A DNA stretch of 64,000 bases from NCBI RefSeq assembly GCF_900074915.1, contig NZ_LT222315.1:62001-126000 (forward strand), read 5' to 3'. Below the pieces are notes generated by a model, which searched no databases, had not been told where the DNA came from, and saw only the letters and a program-made list of their open reading frames with translations. The stretch is from Pseudomonas cerasi. GTDB taxonomy: Bacteria; Pseudomonadota; Gammaproteobacteria; Pseudomonadales; Pseudomonadaceae. Below, piece after piece: positions 8,418-14,897 of the stretch (the stretch's first letter is position 1; each line of letters begins with the position of its first letter). Made by a program: the position numbers and the translations under genes.

Positions 8418-8748
8418 CTGCCAACAGCAGGGCCTCGATGGCGGTCAACTTGTTCAACCAGAGGGTGTATGTCTTTTCAGAAATGACGCCACGGCGGTGT
8501 GCAGCATTCACCTGATGGGCCAACTGGTTAATGTTGTTGCTGGTTTTGTTATAGAAGAACAGCAGCCGGTGATAGTCCTGTGGCTTGGCCGCTTTAACAT
8601 TGAAGGTGAGTTTCGCATTGATAAAAACGTCACGCAGGAACTCGGAAGTCGTCATGCCTGCTTCCTTGGTTTTCCTGAGTATCTCGGTGTGATCATCCTC
8701 ACCCACACGCAGGGTCAGGACACGGGTCTTGGGGGGCTGCTCAGCCAT
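8398..8748 (-). CDS. mobC: MobC/TraJ-like relaxosome accessory protein
   Basis: A 116-residue protein. The N-terminus (KTRVLTLRVGEDDHTEILRKTKEAGMTTSEFLRDVFINAK) is a ribbon-helix-helix-like DNA-binding region, and the C-terminal half (NNINQLAHQVNAAHRRGVISE) has the asparagine-rich signature of MobC mobilisation proteins. Such proteins bind oriT and help the relaxase open the strand at nic. The ATG at 8748 is preceded by GGAGG, and the stop overlaps the relaxase start. It reads away from the candidate oriT. Confidence 0.83.
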   Translation of the reverse strand: MAEQPPKTRVLTLRVGEDDHTEILRKTKEAGMTTSEFLRDVFINAKLTFNVKAAKPQDYHRLLFFYNKTSNNINQLAHQVNAAHRRGVISEKTYTLWLNKLTAIEALLLAGVSDAD

Positions 8749-8830
8749 GGGGCCTCCGACGATCAATGACGCAATTGATTTATCGACTGATGACAAACGA
8801 CAAGCGCAGCGCTACCGCTCTGCGGGGTTT

Positions 8831-8910
8831 CAAAGGGGTTTCCCCTTTGGCACGGCGATGTATTCGGGGGGGCGCTTCATCCCCCCGTATACATCGGTAA
8901 CGTGCCTGTT
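8831..8910. other. Candidate origin of transfer (oriT)
   Basis: Between mobC and the divergent TraK/StbA-like gene lie two strong inverted repeats. CAAAGGGG (8831-8838) pairs with CCCCTTTG (8842-8849). CGATGTATTCGGGGGG (8856-8871) pairs with CCCCCCGTATACATCG (8881-8896) with one mismatch. A GGTAACGTGCCTG stretch follows directly and is a plausible nic region, since relaxases usually cut a few bases past a hairpin. Position beside the relaxosome genes is the main support; the cut site itself is not identified. Confidence 0.6.
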
Positions 8911-8953
8911 TTGCGAATTCGGATTTCGAGTACGGCTCCAGAAGACAAGTGCA

Positions 8954-9122
8954 CACTGCATTTGCACTGCACTCGCACTGCAAAATAACTGCACCTACAC
9001 TGCATCACACTGCACTTTCACTGCATTATCAGTGCACGTGCACTGCACCTCACTGCATTTGCACTGCATCTTCACTGCACCTACACTGCATTGCACTGCA
9101 CTTTCACTGCATCCCCACTGCA
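8954..9122. repeat. Array of 16 phased CACTGCA heptamers (iterons)
   Basis: Sixteen heptamers begin at 8954, 8965, 8976, 8987, 8998, 9008, 9019, 9030, 9041, 9051, 9062, 9073, 9084, 9094, 9105 and 9116. Fourteen read CACTGCA; the one at 8987 is AACTGCA and the one at 9030 is CAGTGCA. The 3- to 4-base spacers vary in sequence, so the constant heptamer recurs on one face of the helix every 10 or 11 bp. The array ends 24 bases before the TraK/StbA-like gene, which makes that protein the likely ligand. Confidence 0.9.
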
Positions 9123-9145
9123 AACCCTGATGAAAAGGAACATTT

Positions 9146-9553
9146 ATGGCCAAATCAACCATTGCTGACACCCTAAACAGAATGGCCAACGCACAGAACG
9201 GTCGCAGTGTGGCCAGCCGCCTGCGTGACATTTTCCCTGACATCGAAAGAGCGCTTGAGGCAGGGGTGAGCCGCACAGCCATTCTGAAAGCGCTAGAAGA
9301 TGATGGATTGGCAATCACCATGAAAACATTCGAAAGCGCTCTGTACAGAATCCGCCGTAGCACTAAGATAAGTGAGGCAAATACAGGCATCGCTGGAAGT
9401 TCAGAATCACGTAGTGCGAGTCAGAAACTAACAACATCTCAACAGCCTGAAGGTAAGCCTCACCCTTTCGCAGGGCTCGGCGGTAACGGCAGAGACAGCA
9501 ATGCAGTGCACCACTCTGTACCTGACAAAGACCGAATATACGGACGAAAATAG
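9146..9553 (+). CDS. TraK/StbA-like oriT-region DNA-binding protein
   Basis: A 135-residue basic protein. Residues about 20-70 (VASRLRDIFPDIERALEAGVSRTAILKALEDDGLAITMKTFESALYRIRR) form a helix-turn-helix-like module of the type in plasmid StbA/TraK proteins; the remaining tail is polar and probably disordered. AAGGAA lies before the ATG. The place fits IncP traK and R388 stbA: beside oriT, divergent from the relaxosome genes, and preceded by 11-bp-period direct repeats. It would bind the phased array and either shape oriT for transfer or position plasmid copies in the cell. Unlike in those plasmids, the traL/stbB and traM/stbC partners are convergent to it here. Confidence 0.7.
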   Translation: MAKSTIADTLNRMANAQNGRSVASRLRDIFPDIERALEAGVSRTAILKALEDDGLAITMKTFESALYRIRRSTKISEANTGIAGSSESRSASQKLTTSQQPEGKPHPFAGLGGNGRDSNAVHHSVPDKDRIYGRK

Positions 9554-9557
9554 TCAG

Positions 9558-9582
9558 AAAAGGGGTGAACTCACCCCTTTTT
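9558..9582. terminator. Bidirectional terminator after the TraK/StbA-like gene
   Basis: AAAAGGGGTGA (9558-9568) pairs with TCACCCCTTTT (9571-9581), followed by a T run. Before IS insertion the convergent TraM-like gene also ended within this hairpin, so it served both genes. Confidence 0.85.
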
Positions 9583-9597
9583 ACTCATCAGCTCTAA

Positions 9598-10790
9598 GGA
9601 AACTCTGAAAAAGACTTCCAAATCTGGTGAAATACGCCAGTCCCAAGCACTGAACGGTTGAGTCCCGATGAAGCAGATGTCCTTCGCTGACGCCGAATAC
9701 GCTGGCAAACGCAAACAAACCCGCCGTGAACGCTTCCTGATCGAGATGGATCAGGTCGTGCCCTGGAATGGCTTGGTCAAACTGATCGAGCCACACTATC
9801 CAAAGGGCGAAGGTGGTCGCCCTGCCTATCCGTTGATGGCGATGTTGCGGGTTCATCTGATGCAAAACTGGTTCGGCTACAGCGATCCGGCCATGGAAGA
9901 ATCGCTCTACGAAACCACAATTCTGCGACAGTTTGCAGGACTGCACCTGGATCGGATTCCGGACGAAACCACGATCCTCAATTTCCGCCGACTGCTGGAG
10001 AAACATGAGCTGGCCGGTGGGATTTTGCAGGTCATCAATGGCTATTTGGGCGACCGTGGTTTGTTGCTGCGCCAGGGCACCGTGGTCGATGCAACGATCA
10101 TCCATGCGGCGAGTTCGACCAAGAACGAGGACGGAAAACGTGACCCTGAAATGCACCAGACGAAGAAAGGAAATCAATATTTCTTCGGGATGAAAGCGCA
10201 CATCGGTGTCGATGCCGAATCCGGTTTGGTGCATAGCGTGGTGGGCACGGCGGCGAATGTAGCTGACGTAACTCAGGTCGACCAGTTACTGCACGGAGAA
10301 GAAACTTACGTCTCTGGCGACGCGGGCTACACCGGTGTCGAAAAGCGTCCCGAGCATCAAAATCGCCAAATGATATGGTCGATTGCAGCGCGGCCCAGCA
10401 GTTATAAAAAGCATGCAAAGGAAAGTCTGATCGGGCGCATGCGTCGCAAAATCGAATACGCGAAAGCTCAACTGCGCGCCAAGGTTGAGCATCCGTTTCG
10501 AGTGATCAAACGCCAGTTTGGTTATACGAAAGTACGCTTCCGAGGCCTGCTGAAAAACACTGCGCAGCAGACCACGCTATTTGCTCTGTCCAATCTGTGG
10601 ATGATGCGAAAACGACTGCTGAATACAGGAGAGGTGCGCCTGTAATGTGGACAATTGACGCTAAAAAGCGCTTGTCCGAAGAAAAAAGAGGAGTTGGGCG
10701 AGGCAAAGGTCTGATTTTCGATTGAAACGACGTTTTTTGAAACTTTGAAGCAACGGGAGGGTTAAAAAGTCTGCCTACTTCAGACCTTCC
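9598..10790 (+). mobile_element. IS5-family insertion sequence, complete, with CTAA target duplication
   Basis: The left end GGAAACTCTGAAAAAG and the right end (read inward) GGAAGGTCTGAAGTAG form imperfect inverted repeats. Both are flanked by CTAA (9594-9597 and 10791-10794), the YTAR-type 4-bp duplication typical of the IS5 group. Length is 1193 bp. It inserted into the last codons of the TraM-like gene. Confidence 0.85.
9668..10645 (+). CDS. IS5-family transposase
   Basis: A 325-residue transposase with the IS5 layout: the N-terminal DUF772-type region (MKQMSFADAEYAGKRKQTRRE ... HLMQNWFGYSDPAMEESLY), then the DDE domain. The first Asp is in GTVVDATII, the second in YVSGDAGYTG, and the Glu is in the Y-2-R-3-E-type region RAKVEHPFRVIKRQFGY. 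The length is full for the family, so the protein is probably active. It moves the element by cut-and-paste into short pyrimidine-TA-purine targets. No frameshift or internal stop is seen. Confidence 0.95.
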   Translation: MKQMSFADAEYAGKRKQTRRERFLIEMDQVVPWNGLVKLIEPHYPKGEGGRPAYPLMAMLRVHLMQNWFGYSDPAMEESLYETTILRQFAGLHLDRIPDETTILNFRRLLEKHELAGGILQVINGYLGDRGLLLRQGTVVDATIIHAASSTKNEDGKRDPEMHQTKKGNQYFFGMKAHIGVDAESGLVHSVVGTAANVADVTQVDQLLHGEETYVSGDAGYTGVEKRPEHQNRQMIWSIAARPSSYKKHAKESLIGRMRRKIEYAKAQLRAKVEHPFRVIKRQFGYTKVRFRGLLKNTAQQTTLFALSNLWMMRKRLLNTGEVRL

Positions 10791-11406
10791 CTAACACCTG
10801 CTTTTTAACATTACTGGGCAACCTATCAATAGCCTGACTCTGTTTTTTTGATTCTCCATACCAATAGTTGGCGTTTTCCTGACTGTCCTGCGCAAAATCA
10901 TACAACATCACCCCCCCAACAGAGGCCGTCATCACAGTTAAAGCAAGGGCAACAGAAAGACAAACATTCGTAATTAACAGCTTGGTATCTCGCAAACTCG
11001 CTGACAGTTCGTTTATTTTGCCTTCCGCCTTTGCAGCCACTGATTGCAGCGCCTGAGTAGACCCCGTCAATACAGCAGAGGTATCAGCAACCACAATTTC
11101 CTTGATACGTTGATGCGCATTTTCAATTTCAAGTTTGGTTAAGGCACTCAACATGCCTTTGGTCTCGTCTCGTAAAGACCCTACAGTCCTTTCCGAATCT
11201 TCAACAGCGAGCACAATTTTCTCAATGACCGTATTCATCGCGCGTGGAACATCACGAACCACCTCTTCCAGTGAATCACTCACACTGTCGAGCATCATCT
11301 TATTGGCAAGCACTACGGAAAAGATGGGATCTTTTTCGGACAGGCGAATCCCATGCTCGGAGAATACTTCATTACGAATTTTATGATTCAGCTCTTTATC
11401 ATTCAT
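10780..11406 (-). CDS. TraM/StbC-like membrane protein, C-terminus altered by IS insertion
   Basis: A 208-residue protein with one membrane segment near residues 150-175 (LLITNVCLSVALALTVMTASVGGVMLY), preceded by a long charged helical region likely to form coiled coil. The N-terminus (RNEVFSEHGIRLSEKDPIFSVVLANKMMLD) resembles IncP TraM-type proteins. The ATG at 11406 overlaps the TraL-like stop by 8 bp. Joining the flanks of the IS shows that the original ended with seven more residues (ELMSKKG) after VL; the present end is GKV from IS DNA. Most of the protein is intact, so it may still work. Confidence 0.65.
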   Translation of the reverse strand: MNDKELNHKIRNEVFSEHGIRLSEKDPIFSVVLANKMMLDSVSDSLEEVVRDVPRAMNTVIEKIVLAVEDSERTVGSLRDETKGMLSALTKLEIENAHQRIKEIVVADTSAVLTGSTQALQSVAAKAEGKINELSASLRDTKLLITNVCLSVALALTVMTASVGGVMLYDFAQDSQENANYWYGESKKQSQAIDRLPSNVKKQVLGKV

Positions 11407-12175
11407 TCGAGTTTCCATCCTCACGGGAAAAAACCACATCCAATTGACGATAAACATCATTAAACACATTGAATATTCTTGACTTAGGCATCAAGCCAAA
11501 ATCAGTGGAGACTTTAACTTCACGGTAAGTCATGTGCCGCTCAGTCATCAGTCGAATATCAGTAATAAAGTCATCACCATTTCTTTGAACGATTGTGACA
11601 ACCCCTTGAATGATCGGCAAGGCCTCTTGAAACCATTCATTCTGCTCCAGGGTTTTGCCATCAAAAGTAGGCTTACCCCAAAACTCGTTTACCCAAACAA
11701 CAATTTTTGCATTGGATTGGGTGCTTCGCACCAGGTCAATCAAGGAAATTAGTCCGGCTGCCGTGTCGTCTTTCGATTGGCCACCGGTGACGACACAGTG
11801 TATGAATACCTGTTTACCGTATTCCTGCATTGTTTCAAGAACACAATTGGATTTTATGAACTGCGCGAACGGTAAAAACGTCGAGGCTCCGTTATCGACA
11901 ACCGACACCCTGTCGCTCAGCAGAATGGACTCAAAGAGCGGATCAAAAAGGCGCTGCATCACGATCCCGTCTTCAGCAATTTTGATCAGTTGAACGTTTA
12001 ACGCAGCAATTTGGTAAAAGGTGCTGTTTACCGGGTCAGTATCCCCGCACGCTGGCTCATGGCCGCGTTCAATCATGTACTGCGCGAGAATGGATGACGC
12101 GAAGGACTTACCCACGCCGCCTTTCCCTTGAAGAATCCAGTGGGTAGTATTTTCCATCGGCATAAGGTTGTTCAT
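11399..12175 (-). CDS. traL: TraL/StbB-like P-loop ATPase
   Basis: A 258-residue protein with a deviant Walker A (LQGKGGVGKSFASSILAQYM, residues about 14-34) and the DTDPVNSTFYQIAALNV segment found in IncP TraL and R388 StbB proteins of the ParA/MinD superfamily. The ATG at 12175 has AGGAAA six bases upstream; two further Met codons lie within the next six. It is followed by the TraM-like gene in translational coupling. In the related systems this ATPase works with the array-binding protein and the membrane partner in transfer or plasmid positioning. Confidence 0.8.
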   Translation of the reverse strand: MNNLMPMENTTHWILQGKGGVGKSFASSILAQYMIERGHEPACGDTDPVNSTFYQIAALNVQLIKIAEDGIVMQRLFDPLFESILLSDRVSVVDNGASTFLPFAQFIKSNCVLETMQEYGKQVFIHCVVTGGQSKDDTAAGLISLIDLVRSTQSNAKIVVWVNEFWGKPTFDGKTLEQNEWFQEALPIIQGVVTIVQRNGDDFITDIRLMTERHMTYREVKVSTDFGLMPKSRIFNVFNDVYRQLDVVFSREDGNSNE

Positions 12176-12486
12176 AGTGTTTCCTATGGTCGAGTTGAGG
12201 CGATCAATCGCCTGAATAGAATGGTTTGTGGCGTAGAGTTTCAACACCAAGGGCGCGGCCCTTGTCATCCCGCAACGGCCGCGTTGACCTCGGGAGCGCG
12301 GGGTGGTGAAGCTACCCCACACTCCCAAGGTGAGCCTTTTCTGAACGAGGTAGCGTCAAGTGTGCGCTGCGCCCGTGCTTCCGTTCGCCGCGACGATAGA
12401 GCGCGTCACGACGAGCCGGGAGCGCGGCACCTGACGTGTCCGAGAACGAAAGAGGGTGTGGTACTGGTACGGCGGGTTGAAGACGA
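12176..12486. promoter_or_regulatory. Gene-free region upstream of the TraL-like gene
   Basis: About 310 bases, GC-rich, without a convincing gene. It contains a perfect palindrome, AGGCGATCAATCGCCT, at 12198-12213, 23 bases before the TraL-like start, which could be an operator. No other signal is recognised. Confidence 0.35.
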
Positions 12487-12738
12487 TCAGCCCTGATGAC
12501 TGTTTGCGTCGGCGTCATCAGTGTTGAGCTGAGCCATTTCCAGTAACGCTGGCGGGATTGTCTCAACCGCCCAGTCCGCCTCAAAGGGTGGTACCAGGTT
12601 ACGCTGTTCAGCGATACACAGGCATTGCAGTAGCGTCGCCAGGGAGACACCCAGGCTTGTTCCTGCACGACTGTCCTGGAACTCAAATATGGCCCCTAGA
12701 TCTGGAGCCAAAGGCGCTGACGTTGCACCGTGGTTCAT
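12487..12738 (-). CDS. Small plasmid protein of unknown function, 83 aa
   Basis: An 83-residue protein without recognised domain: an acidic C-terminus (QLNTDDADANSHQG) and a central stretch (TSLGVSLATLLQCLCIAEQRNLVPPFE) that looks like an amphipathic helix pair. The ATG overlaps the stop of the preceding gene (12735-12738), so it is translationally coupled. It is the last gene of a run from topB down, in front of a gap. It may take part in transfer or establishment, but nothing in the sequence shows this. Confidence 0.6.
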   Translation of the reverse strand: MNHGATSAPLAPDLGAIFEFQDSRAGTSLGVSLATLLQCLCIAEQRNLVPPFEADWAVETIPPALLEMAQLNTDDADANSHQG

Positions 12739-13646
12739 ATGATTCCCCTCTTGGTCGCAATTTCTCTAGCCACCGCCAGAAGCTTTTCATTGCGCTGTGC
12801 TTGCTCGGGTGAGACATGGATCAGCGCCTCGAACCGATCCGGGTCGAAGATGATCTGTTTTTCGTACACTTTGGGAGCCTTGGCAGCCTCATTGGTCCGT
12901 GTGAAGTCCCGGACTCGAAGCTTGAGCGTTTCGACCAAGCTTGCGTCTTCGTCATCGACTTTCACGCGGTGGTGCAGGCACTGCAGTTCAAGCTTGAACC
13001 ACTGATGCCCCTTCACCAGCTGCCCCTCCGAAGTGATCCTGGCTGATGGCACCTTTGTGCGAATACCTTCAGCAAGCTCAACATTTTTACCAACGTACTG
13101 ACCAAACAAGCTCTGGACTGGGCCGAAATAGGCAATCATCCAGGGCAGGTTGCGCAGGTGTGCACCTGTGTACAGATGGCCCTCAGAGTCCAGCCATTGA
13201 TCAAGCATGTCACCGGCGAATTTGTCAGAGAACGAAAATCCGAAGTCACTGCGCAAGATCAGCACAATCCGGTCGAACTCGTTGATGGCCAAGTCGGTCA
13301 ACTCCCGAGAAACAGGCCCCGGTGCACGGCGACTGTCAGGTCCACGGCCACTCGCTTTGAGCTTGTAGGGACAGAATTCAAGATCGAGCCGATTGAAAGC
13401 AAAGCCCTTCATTTCACTCCCAACGTGACTCCCGTACCGCCGGGCACCTCCGGGAGTTTCCTTGTAAACGCCCTTGAGCTGGATGGCGTTGTCGCAGTAG
13501 GGGCAAACCGCAAAATGGCGGTCATCTCCTCGCTGTTGACCTGGCTGGAACCACGGATGACGCCGCCCTAACCACTCTTCGACATTTTCCTTAGTGACCT
13601 TGTAGGCTGGATGCCTTCCTGGCGTAACCTTAAAATGTGCAACCAT
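12735..13646 (-). CDS. Unknown protein with zinc-binding-like cysteines, 303 aa
   Basis: A 303-residue protein. Near the N-terminus it has CPYCDNAIQLKG and a further Cys about 40 residues on (LDLEFCPYKL), which could bind zinc. The rest is mixed helix and sheet without a family I recognise. The ATG at 13646 has GGAG seven bases upstream and overlaps the end of the previous gene by 17 bp; the downstream 83-aa gene overlaps by 4 bp. The tight packing between ssb and traL suggests a transfer-region or early-expressed plasmid function. Confidence 0.6.
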   Translation of the reverse strand: MVAHFKVTPGRHPAYKVTKENVEEWLGRRHPWFQPGQQRGDDRHFAVCPYCDNAIQLKGVYKETPGGARRYGSHVGSEMKGFAFNRLDLEFCPYKLKASGRGPDSRRAPGPVSRELTDLAINEFDRIVLILRSDFGFSFSDKFAGDMLDQWLDSEGHLYTGAHLRNLPWMIAYFGPVQSLFGQYVGKNVELAEGIRTKVPSARITSEGQLVKGHQWFKLELQCLHHRVKVDDEDASLVETLKLRVRDFTRTNEAAKAPKVYEKQIIFDPDRFEALIHVSPEQAQRNEKLLAVAREIATKRGII

Positions 13647-13869
13647 CGTACTTCTCCACCCGTGCCCACCAATGCTCCGACAAAGGTGCCATGACTGATT
13701 GCTGCTGAGCAAATCTTAGAGCTTCCATGACATTGCCATAGGTCAGGGTCAGCCTCTGCCCTGATGCGCTTTCCAGTTCGAATACCAAGGAGCATGCGCA
13801 ACCTTCTCCTGAATTTTCGGTGACACCGATCAGCCGAGCCACCGGTGGGCAGTTTGAGTTTTGGTTCAT
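13630..13869 (-). CDS. Small protein of unknown function, 79 aa
   Basis: A 79-residue protein starting MNQNSNCPPVARLIGVTENS. AGGAGAAC precedes the ATG at 13869, which makes this start better than the upstream ones. It has a Cys-rich patch (GCACSLVFELES) and a LTYGNVMEALRFAQQQ helix. It sits 84 bases after ssb and overlaps the next gene. No family recognised. Confidence 0.6.
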   Translation of the reverse strand: MNQNSNCPPVARLIGVTENSGEGCACSLVFELESASGQRLTLTYGNVMEALRFAQQQSVMAPLSEHWWARVEKYDGCTF

Positions 13870-13952
13870 GACAGTTCTCCTGGGTCGATGCTTGAACGGC
13901 AGATGTTCCACGACGCTAGAACCCGTCACGGCGTGACGGGTACCGAGGAGGG

Positions 13953-14558
13953 CTAAACCATCATCCATGTGAACCGGTAGGGGTCCATGAACGGGATATT
14001 GTCGTCACCGCCGTCAAAATCCCCAGCGGGTTGCGGTGCAGACGCTTTGGCCTGTGCTTGCTTACCTGATGCACGTGGCGGTTTTGATGCGGCTTTCCCT
14101 TTGCCGGACGGTTTTTCCGGTGCCGCCTGCTGGGGGGCTTGCTGCTGAGTGGGTTCCTGATGATCACTGCCGCCGCTACCGTGGCCGTTCTGGCCTTGTT
14201 GTGAGTCGCCCTGTGGACGGCCACCGAGCAGCTGCATGGTGCCCTGCATGTCCACGACGATTTCCGTTGTGTAACGCTTCACCCCGTCCTTTTCCCATTC
14301 GCGGGTTTGCAACTTGCCCTCGATGTAGACCTGCGAGCCCTTGCGCAGGTATTCGCCGGCGATTTCTGCGATCTTGCCAAACAGCGACACGCGGTGCCAT
14401 TCGGTCTTCTCGACCTTCTGCCCGCTCTGCTTGTCGGTCCATTGCTCGCTGGTGGCCAGGCTCAGGTTGGTTACCGCTGTGCCGTTGGGCAGGTAACGAC
14501 AGTCAGGGTCTTGTCCGCAGGTGCCTACCAGGATCACTTTATTGATGCCACGCGCCAT
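13953..14558 (-). CDS. ssb: Single-stranded DNA-binding protein
   Basis: A 201-residue SSB. The OB fold spans residues 1-110 ([59 protein letters not shown]), followed by a long Gln/Pro/Gly-rich linker. The acidic tip, normally DDIPF at the very end, is present as DDNIPF but is followed by 11 extra residues ([11 protein letters not shown]), unusual because the free Phe carboxylate is the docking element for partner proteins. Plasmid SSBs coat the incoming strand in recipients. It lies in the transfer-related block with topB. Confidence 0.95.
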   Translation of the reverse strand: MARGINKVILVGTCGQDPDCRYLPNGTAVTNLSLATSEQWTDKQSGQKVEKTEWHRVSLFGKIAEIAGEYLRKGSQVYIEGKLQTREWEKDGVKRYTTEIVVDMQGTMQLLGGRPQGDSQQGQNGHGSGGSDHQEPTQQQAPQQAAPEKPSGKGKAASKPPRASGKQAQAKASAPQPAGDFDGGDDNIPFMDPYRFTWMMV

Positions 14559-14585
14559 GATTGCGCTCCTTCTTCAATGAGTTCT

Positions 14586-14870
14586 TTAAGGGGTGTCTTC
14601 GTTCGGATCAAACACGAATATCGTGCTCAGAAGCTTTCGGCCTAGGGCTGTGGACTGCTCAGCTGGGCCCAGCAGCAATGCCGTTGAACCGTCTGCCGAC
14701 AACTCAAACTCTGCAAAGCAGTTGTCGCAATCCACTGGACGCCAGGTCATTTCCCACGCTCTGACGTTGACGATATCCACGGTTGCGGGTGTTTCACAGT
14801 TGGGGCAGTGCGCCGTCATCGTGTCACCGTCTGGCCACTGCGCCGCCTTGGGCTGTTGTTCTTCAGGCAT
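14586..14870 (-). CDS. Small zinc-ribbon-like protein, 94 aa
   Basis: A 94-residue protein with two CxxC pairs, CPNCETP (about residue 22) and CDNCFAEF (about 48), spaced as in a zinc ribbon. The C-terminal half is acidic. It lies between topB and ssb in the same orientation with short gaps. A nucleic-acid-binding role is plausible from the ribbon and neighbours, but the family is not recognised. Confidence 0.6.
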   Translation of the reverse strand: MPEEQQPKAAQWPDGDTMTAHCPNCETPATVDIVNVRAWEMTWRPVDCDNCFAEFELSADGSTALLLGPAEQSTALGRKLLSTIFVFDPNEDTP

Positions 14871-14897
14871 AGCTAATGCTTCCTTTAGAAAGAGGGG

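Noticed and set aside
8954..9122. Possible CRISPR array
   Set aside because: Repeats are 7 bp with 3-4 bp spacers; CRISPR repeats and spacers are several times longer and no cas gene is near.
8949..9176. Open frame through the CACTGCA array (His/Cys/Thr/Leu-rich, 75 aa)
   Set aside because: The peptide is only a translation of the short repeats (repeating LHxHC units) and has no independent coding signs.
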